DNA of 64,000 nucleotides, taken from positions 28,995-92,994 of the forward strand of contig CBFHSE010000001.1 of assembly GCA_965658435.1 (NCBI GenBank). The letters run 5' to 3'. This DNA comes from JADHLN01 sp965658435. Its GTDB lineage: Bacteria > Pseudomonadota > Alphaproteobacteria > Rickettsiales > JABIRX01. The translations under genes and the position numbers were made by a program. The notes under the pieces were generated by a model. The model searched no databases. It worked only from the letters and a program-made list of their open reading frames with translations, and was not told where the DNA came from. Of the stretch, positions 28,055-37,665 are shown piece by piece (the first letter of the stretch is position 1; the number at the start of each line of letters is the position of its first letter).

Positions 28055-30344
28055 TTTTTTCAATATGTTTAACAGCAGCAATAGCACTTAAGTTAATAAT
28101 ATCATTAACAGAATCACCAATTGAGCAAATCTGAACTGATTTCTCAAGACCAGATAAAATTGGACCAATAACAGCACTGCCACCTAGTTCTTGTAATAAG
28201 TTAGATGATATAATAGCGGAGTGTAAACCAGGCATAATTAAAATATTAGCTGGCTCTGTTAAGTTACTAAAAGGGTATATTTCAAGTAATTCTTTGTTAA
28301 GAGCAACTTCAGGCGAGATCTCTCCATCATATTCAAAATCTACATTCATGCCATCTAAGATTTTTTTAGCATCTCTAATTCTTGATGATTCCGTTCTTAA
28401 TTGGCTACCAAAATTAGAAAAAGATACTAGAGCAACTCTTGGTGTATGGCCAAATTTCCTTACCTCTTCTGCCATACGAATTGCTGTTTCAGCTAATTCT
28501 TCAGATGAAGCAAGTTCATTTACTGCTGTATCAGCTAAAAATACAGTTCTATCTTTAGCAATAACAATTGAATAGCCAAAAACAGCTTGATCTTTTTGGC
28601 TATCAATTACCTTTAAGATATCATCTAAGCATGTTTTATAATGTCTGGTTGTACCAGTAACCATTAAATCTGCATCTCCTGCTTCAACTACACATGCTGC
28701 AAAAATATTTCTATCATCATTTACCATACGTAAACAATCTCTCATTTTATAGCCTTTTCTTTGAAGTTTATTATATAATATTTCAGCATATTTTTTTACT
28801 AAATTTTCATTGGTTGAAATATTAATTACATTTAGATCATCTTTTGATAAATGCAGCTCTTCTAAGTTGTTTTCTAATTCATTTTGCCTATCTGATCTTG
28901 TTATTAAGCTTGCTTTTCCATAAGAAGAATCTTGCCAAATTTTTGCACTAGCTACGATATTTTTATTTTCTCCTTCGGCGAAAACAACTCTGGTAGGAAT
29001 ATTTCTGACCTTACCAAAAATTAAATTTAAACTATTGGCAGTTGGATTTAAACGACCATTTAGCTGAGATTTATATGCATCCCAATCATCTATTTTTTTA
29101 CGAGCAACTCCACTTTCTATAGCAGCTTTTGCAACTGCTGCAGGAATATGTGATATTAATCTTGGGTCAAAAGGCACTGGAATGATATATTCAGGTCCAT
29201 ATGTCATTTTACGCCCAGAATAAGCACTAGAAACCTCAGCAGGAACAGGTTCTCTAGCTAAGTCCGCAAGGGCGTAGGCTGCTGCAAGTTTCATTTCATC
29301 ATTAATAGCTGTAGCGTGAACATCAAGAGCACCGCGGAAAATATATGGAAACCCTAAGACATTATTAACTTGATTTTGATAATCTGATCTTCCAGTTGCA
29401 ATTATTGCATCTGGTCTAACTTCTCTTGCATCTTCTGGTTTAATTTCTGGATCAGGATTAGCCATAGCAAAAATAATAGGGTTTTTTGCCATTTTTTTTA
29501 CCATTTCTTTATTAATGGCATCTTTTACAGATAATCCCAAAAATACATCTGCATCTGTTAAAGCATCTTCAAGTGATCTTTTATCTGTTGCAACAGCATG
29601 TTTGATTTTCCATTCATTCATGCTTGTTTCTCTTCCTTTATATATTACACCAGTACGATCACATAAATAGCAATTTTCATCTTTGACCCCCAATTTTTTT
29701 ATAAGCTCTAAACAAGCAATTCCTGCAGAACCCGCACCATTAACAACTACTGATAAATCTTCAATTTTTTTACCAGCAATATCTGCTGCATTAATAATTC
29801 CTGCCGCTGTAATTATGGCTGTTCCATGTTGATCATCATGAAATACAGGTACATTACAAATTTCTTTTAATTTTTTTTCTATTATAAAACATTCAGGAGC
29901 TTTGATATCTTCAAGGTTAATTCCACCATATGTATCTGCAATATTTTTAACAGTATTTACAAATTCATCAATATCTTCTGTTGAAACCTCTACATCAATT
30001 GAATCAATATCAGCAAATCTTTTAAATAAAACAGATTTACCTTCCATAACTGGCTTTGAAGCTAAAGCGCCTAAATTACCAAGGCCTAAAACCGCTGTAC
30101 CATTTGAAATTACAGCTACAAAATTTCCCTTTGAAGTATAATCATAAGCTGTTTCTGGATCTTTATGGATTTCTCTACAAGGTACAGCTACACCTGGAGA
30201 ATATGCAAGAGATAAATCTCTTTGAGTAGTAAGAGGCTTTGAAGCAACTACTTTTATTTTTCCGGGAGCACCATTACTATGAAAATCTAATGCATCTTGA
30301 TCTGTTAGTTTATTAACATGCGCTTTTGTTTTATTATCAGCCAT
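28041..30344 (-). CDS. maeB: NADP-dependent malic enzyme with C-terminal phosphotransacetylase-like domain
   Basis: Decarboxylates malate to pyruvate. The 767-residue hybrid is the MaeB type: N-terminal malic domain with SLAYSPGVAVPCREI and VFHDDQHGTAIITAAGI, the NAD(P)-fold VVNGAGSAGIACLELIKKLG, then from about residue 440 a phosphotransacetylase-like domain (VVFAEGENKNIV, LMVTGTTRHYKTCL, GHTPRVALVSFSNFG). In MaeB this second domain is generally regulatory, binding acetyl-CoA. First gene of a four-gene minus-strand run continuing into the UspA-like protein, crcB and a pseudouridine synthase. Confidence 0.97.
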   Translation of the reverse strand: MADNKTKAHVNKLTDQDALDFHSNGAPGKIKVVASKPLTTQRDLSLAYSPGVAVPCREIHKDPETAYDYTSKGNFVAVISNGTAVLGLGNLGALASKPVMEGKSVLFKRFADIDSIDVEVSTEDIDEFVNTVKNIADTYGGINLEDIKAPECFIIEKKLKEICNVPVFHDDQHGTAIITAAGIINAADIAGKKIEDLSVVVNGAGSAGIACLELIKKLGVKDENCYLCDRTGVIYKGRETSMNEWKIKHAVATDKRSLEDALTDADVFLGLSVKDAINKEMVKKMAKNPIIFAMANPDPEIKPEDAREVRPDAIIATGRSDYQNQVNNVLGFPYIFRGALDVHATAINDEMKLAAAYALADLAREPVPAEVSSAYSGRKMTYGPEYIIPVPFDPRLISHIPAAVAKAAIESGVARKKIDDWDAYKSQLNGRLNPTANSLNLIFGKVRNIPTRVVFAEGENKNIVASAKIWQDSSYGKASLITRSDRQNELENNLEELHLSKDDLNVINISTNENLVKKYAEILYNKLQRKGYKMRDCLRMVNDDRNIFAACVVEAGDADLMVTGTTRHYKTCLDDILKVIDSQKDQAVFGYSIVIAKDRTVFLADTAVNELASSEELAETAIRMAEEVRKFGHTPRVALVSFSNFGSQLRTESSRIRDAKKILDGMNVDFEYDGEISPEVALNKELLEIYPFSNLTEPANILIMPGLHSAIISSNLLQELGGSAVIGPILSGLEKSVQICSIGDSVNDIINLSAIAAVKHIEKNGKK

Positions 30345-30483
30345 TTTATATCTGTATATCTTAATTTAAGCGCTGATAATACAGGCAATATAGATTTTAT
30401 CAAGATATTTACCAAGCAATTTAAGAGCTAGTAATTTACAATTAAATAAAGAGTAATTATTTTCTTGACCAAAAAAATATAAA

Positions 30484-31320
30484 ATGGATTTAGTCTCAGT
30501 TATTATACCTAATTACAATAGAAAATTAATCATTAATAAAGCCATTAAGTCAGTATTAGAGCAAAGTTATAATAATATAGAGCTCATTATAATTGACGAT
30601 GGCTCTATAGATAACTCCTATGAATATTTGCAAGAAAAATATAAGGAGGAAGCAAAAATAATATTACTAAAAATAACTCATTCAGGAGTAAGTAGAGCAA
30701 GAAATAAGGCTATAAAAATTGCAAAAGGTAAATGGATAGCATTTCTAGATTCTGATGATTTTTTTCATTTAGATAAAATTTCAAAGCAAATAAAATATTT
30801 GCAAGAAAATCCAGATTATAAAATATGTCATTCTGAAGAAATCTGGTTTAAAAATAAGGTTAGAATAAATCCAAAGAAAAAACATCTGAAAATAGGCGGG
30901 GATATTTTTAAAAGATCGGTTGAGTTATGCTCAATATCAATTTCAACTGTAATAATTCATCAAGACATAATTAAAGATATTGGCTTATTTGATGAAAATT
31001 TACCAGCATGTGAAGATTATGATTATTGGTTAAGAGTTACTGCAAAATATAAAATTTTGTTTTTACCTGAATATTTAACAACAAAATTTGGTGGCCATGC
31101 TGATCAATTATCACAAAAATATTATGCAATGGATCGATTTAGAATTTATGCTTTAGCAAAAATTATCGAGGCAGGAAATTTAACTAAAGAACAATATGAA
31201 TTTGCTAGAAATATTTTACAAAAAAAACTAATGATTTTTTTACAAGGAGCAAAAAAACATAATAATCTAGAAGAATATAATGAATATTCCAGCAAATATG
31301 CTAAATATTTAGCAAGTTAA
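30484..31320 (+). CDS. Family 2 glycosyltransferase
   Basis: Transfers a sugar from a nucleotide sugar, probably to a lipopolysaccharide or other surface glycan. The 278-residue GT-A protein has VSVIIPNYNRKLIINKAIKS at the N-terminus, IDDGSIDNS (about 38-46), the metal-binding FLDSDD near residue 92 and CEDYDYWLRV (about 176-185), the ED-Y-D-W-L acceptor-side motif. No membrane segment. It ends 1 bp from the 3' end of the convergent msbA-like gene. Acceptor and donor unknown. Confidence 0.92.
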   Translation: MDLVSVIIPNYNRKLIINKAIKSVLEQSYNNIELIIIDDGSIDNSYEYLQEKYKEEAKIILLKITHSGVSRARNKAIKIAKGKWIAFLDSDDFFHLDKISKQIKYLQENPDYKICHSEEIWFKNKVRINPKKKHLKIGGDIFKRSVELCSISISTVIIHQDIIKDIGLFDENLPACEDYDYWLRVTAKYKILFLPEYLTTKFGGHADQLSQKYYAMDRFRIYALAKIIEAGNLTKEQYEFARNILQKKLMIFLQGAKKHNNLEEYNEYSSKYAKYLAS

Positions 31321-31321
31321 A

Positions 31322-33052
31322 TTAAAAGCTAGATTTATAATAATCATTATTTTTAATTAACTCAGCATGTTTGCCAGTAGCAACGATTTTTCCTCTATGC
31401 ATCACCATAATTAAATCAGCATCAATAATAGTATTTAATCTGTGAGCAATAATTAAGCATGTTCTGTTTTTCTTTAATTTTTTTAAAGCATTTTGTACCT
31501 TTTTTTCAGAAATAGGATCCAGAGCAGAAGTAGCTTCATCAAGAAGTAAGATAGGGGAGTTTTTAAGAAACGCCCGAGCTAAAACTATTCTTTGTTTTTG
31601 TCCACCAGATAATAAATTTCCTCTTGATCCTATTATAGTATCAAAACCATCGTTAAGATCTTTTATAAATTCATATGCTTCTGCATCTTGAGCTGCCTTC
31701 ATTAATTCAGCATCTGATATTTTTTTCTTAATGCCATAGCAAATATTTGCTCTTACCGTATCATCAAATAAAAATATATCCTGAGATACATAAGAGATTT
31801 GAGAGCGTAAATCACTAAAACTAAAATCTTTTATATTATGGCCATCTATAATTATATCTCCTGCAGACACATCATAAAAACGCAGTAGTAAATTCATAAT
31901 AGTAGATTTTCCGCTTCCTGACTTGCCAACTAAAGCATAATTGTGATTTTTTTTTAGCTCAAAAGAAATATTTTCTAGGGCATTTTCTTTTTGATTAGGG
32001 TAGATAAAAGAAATATTTTGAAATTGAATATTTGCATTTTCAATCTTAATTTTTTTCGCTTTACTTAACTGTTTAACTTGATGTTTTACATCAAAAATTT
32101 CAAAAATTCTCTTAGCAGCTGCAAGCCCCATTTGTAACTGATTATTTAACTTAGTAAGGCTTTTCATAGGTCTATATGCAGATAAAACAGCTGTAATAAA
32201 CAAAAAGAAACTTCCAGTTGAAATTGACCCTTCAATTACCATATGACCACCATACCAAATAATGATAGCCAAAGCTATTCCGCCTAATGCTTCCATTAAA
32301 GGTGAGGTTAAAGAGTCTGTTTTTACTGATTTTCTGTAAAGATATTGTAATTTATCAGTTAATTTAAATAAACGCTTTTTCTCAAATTCTTCAGCATTAT
32401 ATGCTTTAACAACTCTAATGCCTTGAACTGCTTCATCAATTTGATTGGTAAAAATAGATAATTCTTTTTGGGTATTAGCTGAAATTTTACGCATTTTTTT
32501 ACCAAGATGGTAAACTGGGTAAATAGCTAAAGGGAAAATACAAAAAGTGATAATTGCTAATTTGGGCAAATAATAAAAAATAAGTGCTAATAAAAATATT
32601 AAGCTTAAAAATTCTCTGATAATATTAGTAAGTACTAAAGATATTGAGGAGCGCATCATATTAATATCATTAGTAAAATGAGAAATAATCTTTCCAGATG
32701 AGTTGTAAGTTAAAAATGCTAAGTCACTTTGTAAAATTTTAGCAAATAGCTTCCTTTGCACATCAAGCAAAATATCATTTTCAACATTTTTAGTTAATAT
32801 ATTTTGCATATAAACCGCCAAGCCTCTTAAAACTGAAACTAATAATAAAGCAATAGGCACAATTAAAAGTAATAATTCACTTTTTTCAGTAAAAATTTTA
32901 TCTAAAATAGGTTTCATCATCCAAGCATGTAATGCCGTAGTTGCTGCAACAATAATCATAAAGAAAGCAGCAAGCCCTAATTTAGAAAAATAAGGTTTTA
33001 CAAATTCTTTGATAATTCTTTTAACTAGATATTTTGAGCTGTAATCAATCAT
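31322..33052 (-). CDS. msbA: MsbA-like ABC exporter (permease fused to ATPase)
   Basis: Inner-membrane half-transporter, probably flipping lipid A or another lipid. Residues 1-310 carry six transmembrane helices; the ATPase follows with Walker A GKSGSGKSTIMN, Q-loop VSQDIFLFDD, signature LSGGQKQRIVLARAFL, Walker B ILLLDEATSALD and the H-loop IAHRLNTI. At 576 residues it is typical of MsbA. Its ATG overlaps the proA stop by 4 nt (ATGA), so it ends the rsmI-mrcA-proA-msbA run. A second related gene lies at 46562; which one is the true lipid A flippase cannot be told. Confidence 0.88.
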   Translation of the reverse strand: MIDYSSKYLVKRIIKEFVKPYFSKLGLAAFFMIIVAATTALHAWMMKPILDKIFTEKSELLLLIVPIALLLVSVLRGLAVYMQNILTKNVENDILLDVQRKLFAKILQSDLAFLTYNSSGKIISHFTNDINMMRSSISLVLTNIIREFLSLIFLLALIFYYLPKLAIITFCIFPLAIYPVYHLGKKMRKISANTQKELSIFTNQIDEAVQGIRVVKAYNAEEFEKKRLFKLTDKLQYLYRKSVKTDSLTSPLMEALGGIALAIIIWYGGHMVIEGSISTGSFFLFITAVLSAYRPMKSLTKLNNQLQMGLAAAKRIFEIFDVKHQVKQLSKAKKIKIENANIQFQNISFIYPNQKENALENISFELKKNHNYALVGKSGSGKSTIMNLLLRFYDVSAGDIIIDGHNIKDFSFSDLRSQISYVSQDIFLFDDTVRANICYGIKKKISDAELMKAAQDAEAYEFIKDLNDGFDTIIGSRGNLLSGGQKQRIVLARAFLKNSPILLLDEATSALDPISEKKVQNALKKLKKNRTCLIIAHRLNTIIDADLIMVMHRGKIVATGKHAELIKNNDYYKSSF

Positions 33053-34299
33053 TTTCTAACCTGACCATTACCTATTACTTGATATTTATATGTAACTAAT
33101 TGCTCAATTCCAACTGGTCCTCTAGCATGCATTCTTCCAGTTGAGATTCCTATTTCTGCTCCTAAACCAAATTCTCCACCATCAGCAAATTGGGTTGAGC
33201 TATTTAGCATCACAATAGCACTATCGATTTTTTGTAAAAACTCATTTGCAGCATCTTTATTTTCTGTAATAATTGCATCTGTATGAGCAGAACTATATTT
33301 ATTAATATGCTCTATAGCTTCACTTATATCATTAACTGATTTAATTGAAAAAATTGCATCTAAATATTCAGTTGCAAAATCCTGTTCATTTGCAATTAAA
33401 AATTCTTTAGCAAATTCTCTAGCAGGTGCATCAGCTCTAATTTCGCATTTATTGTTAAATTTTTTAGCTATTAAAGGAATAATCTTAGGTAAAATGTCAC
33501 GATCAATAACCACTGATTCAGTTGCCCCGCAAATTGCAGTACGACGCATTTTTGCATTAAAAAGGATATTAACAGCTTTTTCTAAATCAGCATCTTTATG
33601 AATATAACTATGACAATTACCATCTAAATGTTTAAAAATTGGAATTGAAGTTTTGCTACTAACCATATCAATTAAATTTTTTCCTCCTCTTGGGATTATA
33701 ACATCAATGCCTGTTTTTAAAGCAAGCATTTCCGATAATAATTCTCGATCACTATTAGGTAAAATTTGAATAATATCTTGTGTTAAATCAAATTCCAAAA
33801 GAGCTTGATTTAAAAACTTCATAATTGCCAGAGAGCTATTAAAGCTATCGCTTCCAGGTCTTAAAATTGCAACATTTCCTGATTTTAAACATAAACCCCA
33901 AGCATCAATGGTAACATTTGGTCTTGCTTCATAAATAATTGCGATAACTCCAAGAGGAACAGTTACTCTCTGTATTATTAGACCATTAGGTCTTTTATCA
34001 GAATAAATAATTTTTCCAACTGGATCTGGAAATTTAGCAATTTCTGCCAAAGAATTAGCAGCAGAAATTAGTCTTTCTTTATTTAAATTCAAACGATCAA
34101 TATATGCAGGGTTTTTTCCAGATTTTGTAGCGATTTCTATATCAATTTTATTAGCTTCTAATATTTCTTCGTAATTATAAATCAATAAATCCCTTGCTTT
34201 CAATAGGGCTGCATTTTTTAGCTTATCATCTAAGATAGCAGATATGGTAAAAGCTTTTCTTGATTTAGTAACAATATTGGCAATTATATCCTGATTCAT
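33049..34299 (-). CDS. proA: Gamma-glutamyl phosphate reductase
   Basis: Second step of proline synthesis, reducing gamma-glutamyl phosphate to the semialdehyde. The 416-residue aldehyde-dehydrogenase-fold protein shows PLGVIAIIYEARPNVTIDA, LKSGNVAILRPGSDSFNSS, the catalytic Cys in RRTAICGATESVV and the C-terminal EFGLGAEIGISTGRMHARGP. It sits 1 nt after the class A PBP gene and overlaps the msbA-like gene by 4 nt. proB is not in the window. Confidence 0.97.
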   Translation of the reverse strand: MNQDIIANIVTKSRKAFTISAILDDKLKNAALLKARDLLIYNYEEILEANKIDIEIATKSGKNPAYIDRLNLNKERLISAANSLAEIAKFPDPVGKIIYSDKRPNGLIIQRVTVPLGVIAIIYEARPNVTIDAWGLCLKSGNVAILRPGSDSFNSSLAIMKFLNQALLEFDLTQDIIQILPNSDRELLSEMLALKTGIDVIIPRGGKNLIDMVSSKTSIPIFKHLDGNCHSYIHKDADLEKAVNILFNAKMRRTAICGATESVVIDRDILPKIIPLIAKKFNNKCEIRADAPAREFAKEFLIANEQDFATEYLDAIFSIKSVNDISEAIEHINKYSSAHTDAIITENKDAANEFLQKIDSAIVMLNSSTQFADGGEFGLGAEIGISTGRMHARGPVGIEQLVTYKYQVIGNGQVRK

Positions 34300-34300
34300 A

Positions 34301-36787
34301 TTAATAAATTACATTTTCGTAATTAATTTCTTCATCATCAAACTTACTATTATTTTTAATAGCTTTTATATAATTTTCTTCTTTAAATATTTCAAAAATT
34401 ATATCTTTTTTTAAGCTGGATGCAATCGGTGCTTTACCACTATTTCTATCAATTTTTACAAATTTAAGACCAGATGGAATCTTAAAAGGACGTGACTGAA
34501 AATTTTTTAATGATTCTCGCATGATATCAACAAAAATTGGTACAGCAACAGAAGAGCCGGTTTCATTCAAGCCCATTGATTTTGGTGTATCAAATCCTGC
34601 CCATACTCCAACAACAAGATCTGGAGAAAATCCTACAAACCAAGTATCATAACTTTCATTAGTAGTTCCAGTTTTACCAGCTATAGGTTTGGGAAGATTT
34701 CTAGCTCTCCATGCAGTTCCTCTTTGAACCACACCTTCTAAAAAAGAAGTCATTTGATATGCTGTTCTGGAATCTGTTAAAACTTCTCTGTTATCGTTTA
34801 ATTCAGGTATTAAAATTTGATCTTCATTTACTTCTCTATCAATATTACAATTTTCGCATAATCTATTGTCTTTTCTAAATATAGTTTTACCATTTTTATC
34901 TTGCACTTTTTCAACGGCATATGGAGTTATTTTTTTTCCTCCATTAGCTATCATCGCATATGCTGTTGTAATTCTGAGTAAGTTTGATTCCTCTGCTCCT
35001 AAAACCAAAGCATAATTACTTACAGGGTCATCACTAATACCATATCTTTTGACTACTTCCGCAATTTTATCTAAGCCAACCATTTGGGCTAAGCGAACTG
35101 TAACTACGTTTCTTGATTTTTCTAAACCTAATCTAAGAGGAGTAGGTCCATAAAATCTGTTAGAATAATTCATTGGTATCCAATAAGTTCCATCTTCTTT
35201 TTTCATTCTAACCTCATCATCAATAATAATTTGATTTGGAGGGAGATTATTTTCAAGGGCAGTAAGATAAATAAAAGGCTTTATGATAGATCCAGGTTGA
35301 CGTACTGCTTGCACAGCTCTATTAAATTCAGTTTTACTATCATTATATCCGCCCACCATTGCTAATATTGCTCCATTATGAGGATTCATTGCTACCACAG
35401 CACCATTTATTTCAGGTATTTGTTTTAAATCATATGAATTTGCTTTGTTTTTTATTTCTTCTACGAAAACAACATCTCCAACTTCAAAAACATCAGATAC
35501 CTCTTTGACATCAATTAAAATATGCTCATTTCTTTCAATAGCTTCATTATATATTACTTCAGGTTTTTTTGCCCATTTCAAATTTTTCAGTTCAATAAAA
35601 CCCTTTTTTTGATCACTTGTGATAATTTTGGCAGCGTCATCCATAAGCTCTATTATAACTGCAACTTGCCAATTTTTATCAATATAATAATCAGGCTCGT
35701 CAATTTTAGAAAGTTCTTCGAGGTAATAATTAAAAGAAGGATCATTATTTTCAATGGAATCATCCATATTATTTGCTTTTATATCATAAGGAATGATTTT
35801 TGCTATTTCTCCCCTATAACCATGTCTTCTATCATATCTGTGTAAACCATCTCTCAAAGATTTAAAGGAAATATTCTGAATTTCAGGATTTAATGTGCCA
35901 TGAATCACTAGCCCATTTTCAGTTAATTCTTTCTCACTATAAATTTCGGTTATTTCCTTACGAACAAATTCACCAAAAGATCCAGCTTTAAGTAGTTTTC
36001 CTGATTTTCTATCTATTAATTTTATAGGCGATGAAAGAGCAAGCTCAGCCTCTGAGCGTGATATTTTTCTTTCGTCAAACATTTTTCTTATCACCCAATT
36101 TCTTCTAGATATAGCACCATCATAGTTTTTTCTTGGATCTAGAGAAGTTGGTGCCTTAGGAAGTGCTGCCAAAAAAGCTGCTTCTGCTATTGATAATTCA
36201 TCTAGAGGCTTGTTGAAGTAATTTAAAGCAGCAGCAACAATACCATATGATCTGTAACCAAGATAGATTTCATTTAAATATATTTCTAGGACTCTCTCTT
36301 TGGACAAAGTTTTTGAAATTCTAACTGCCAATATAGCCTCTTTGATTTTTCTTGTAATAGTTCTTTCTTTAGTAAGCAAAATATTTTTAACAACTTGTTG
36401 AGTAATTGTTGATGCTCCAATAAAATTTCTTCCTTCCTTAAATCTTGTAACATTCTGCCATACAGCTCTGATTATAGCAGAAACATCTATTCCAGAATGA
36501 TAATAAAAATTACTATCTTCAGCTGTTAGAAAAGCATCTTGTATATGTTTCGGTATATATTCTAATTCAATAAAAGAACGCTTTTGCAGGGCGTATTCAT
36601 CTATTAACTCACCATCTTCAGCATATAATCTGCTAGTTATAGGTGATTGATAGGCTGATAACATTTCATGGTCAGGTAAGGTTTTACCAAAATAAAAAAA
36701 AGCAGACCCAGACAATAATAGGGCGAGCATAAAAAGCCATACAATGGTTTTAAATAATATCCATAACTTGTTTTTAATTCCGCTCAT
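34301..36787 (-). CDS. mrcA: Penicillin-binding protein 1A (bifunctional transglycosylase/transpeptidase)
   Basis: Builds and cross-links peptidoglycan. An N-terminal membrane anchor is followed by the GT51 transglycosylase domain (TAEDSNFYYHSGID with catalytic Glu, GASTITQQVVKN, LNEIYLGYRSYGI), an OB-like insert, and the transpeptidase with SIIK in RQPGSIIKPFIYL, the SxN motif in LEKSRNVVTV, and KTGTTNESYDTWFVGF. I start at ATG 36787 (828 residues); an in-frame TTG at 36805 is possible. The chosen start overlaps rsmI by 14 nt. Insert size and length are typical of PBP1A. Confidence 0.96.
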   Translation of the reverse strand: MSGIKNKLWILFKTIVWLFMLALLLSGSAFFYFGKTLPDHEMLSAYQSPITSRLYAEDGELIDEYALQKRSFIELEYIPKHIQDAFLTAEDSNFYYHSGIDVSAIIRAVWQNVTRFKEGRNFIGASTITQQVVKNILLTKERTITRKIKEAILAVRISKTLSKERVLEIYLNEIYLGYRSYGIVAAALNYFNKPLDELSIAEAAFLAALPKAPTSLDPRKNYDGAISRRNWVIRKMFDERKISRSEAELALSSPIKLIDRKSGKLLKAGSFGEFVRKEITEIYSEKELTENGLVIHGTLNPEIQNISFKSLRDGLHRYDRRHGYRGEIAKIIPYDIKANNMDDSIENNDPSFNYYLEELSKIDEPDYYIDKNWQVAVIIELMDDAAKIITSDQKKGFIELKNLKWAKKPEVIYNEAIERNEHILIDVKEVSDVFEVGDVVFVEEIKNKANSYDLKQIPEINGAVVAMNPHNGAILAMVGGYNDSKTEFNRAVQAVRQPGSIIKPFIYLTALENNLPPNQIIIDDEVRMKKEDGTYWIPMNYSNRFYGPTPLRLGLEKSRNVVTVRLAQMVGLDKIAEVVKRYGISDDPVSNYALVLGAEESNLLRITTAYAMIANGGKKITPYAVEKVQDKNGKTIFRKDNRLCENCNIDREVNEDQILIPELNDNREVLTDSRTAYQMTSFLEGVVQRGTAWRARNLPKPIAGKTGTTNESYDTWFVGFSPDLVVGVWAGFDTPKSMGLNETGSSVAVPIFVDIMRESLKNFQSRPFKIPSGLKFVKIDRNSGKAPIASSLKKDIIFEIFKEENYIKAIKNNSKFDDEEINYENVIY

Positions 36788-37655
36788 CAAATTTTTTAAT
36801 AGCAAGATTATAAATTTCTTTTTTTGTTAAATTACTAATTTCACTCAAGAATTTGCTAAGATCCTTAACTGATAAATATTTGCTAGCAATTTCGATAACC
36901 TTTATTATATCATTTGTAAAGGTTACATTTTTTTTATCGATATCATTGTAAAGTATAACAACAAATTCTCCTTTTAAATTTTTATCATATAGCTGCTTAT
37001 GAATATTTTGAGTTTTTGCAAAAATTTTTTCTTCATGCAATTTTGTTAATTCGCGCACTACGAAAATATCTTTATCTTTAAAAATATCAGCTATAGCTTT
37101 AACTAAAAATAAAATTCTATTTGCGGATTCAAAAAATATAAAGCATGTTTTTTGCGCTTTTAAATTATGTAAATAATTCTTCAAGCTTTCATTCTTTCTA
37201 GGTGGAAATCCCAGAAAAGTAAAATTATCAGTAGGTAAAGGAGAACAAGATAATGCCGTAGTAATAGAGCTTGGACCTGGAATAGGGTAAATATTTAAAT
37301 TATTATTATAAATATCTCTAACTAGCTTATAACCTGGGTCAGATATTAGGGGTGTTCCAGCATCACTTACCAGTCCTACTGAGCATCCAGATTTAATTAA
37401 TTCTATTATTTCTTTTCTTTTGGAATCTGGAGATTGTTCATTATATACTTTAATTGATCTATTATGATTAAGATAAGATAAAATTTTTATAGTTTTGCTA
37501 GAATCTTCAGCGTAAATATAGTCTAGATTAATTAGTAGATTGGCTGCTCTTATAGATAAATCCTCCATATTTCCAATTGGAGTGGCAATAATATAAAGTC
37601 CAAAAAGAGGTTTGCTTTCTAATTTTTTGTGATTTATAAGCAATTTACTATTCAT
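36774..37655 (-). CDS. rsmI: 16S rRNA (cytidine-1402-2'-O)-methyltransferase
   Basis: Methylates C1402 in the ribosomal P site. The protein has GLYIIATPIGNMEDLSIRA at the N-terminus, AEDSSKTIKIL, SDAGTPLISDPGYKLV and the SAM-site PGPSSITTALSCSPLPTD with FLGFPPRK after it. I choose ATG 37655 (293 residues, MNSKLLINHK...), because upstream in-frame starts would run into the divergent lipoprotein gene. In many proteobacteria rsmI is divergent from an LppC/LpoA-type gene, as here. It opens the minus-strand run towards mrcA. Confidence 0.95.
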   Translation of the reverse strand: MNSKLLINHKKLESKPLFGLYIIATPIGNMEDLSIRAANLLINLDYIYAEDSSKTIKILSYLNHNRSIKVYNEQSPDSKRKEIIELIKSGCSVGLVSDAGTPLISDPGYKLVRDIYNNNLNIYPIPGPSSITTALSCSPLPTDNFTFLGFPPRKNESLKNYLHNLKAQKTCFIFFESANRILFLVKAIADIFKDKDIFVVRELTKLHEEKIFAKTQNIHKQLYDKNLKGEFVVILYNDIDKKNVTFTNDIIKVIEIASKYLSVKDLSKFLSEISNLTKKEIYNLAIKKFDERN

Positions 37656-37665
37656 TTTTTTGACT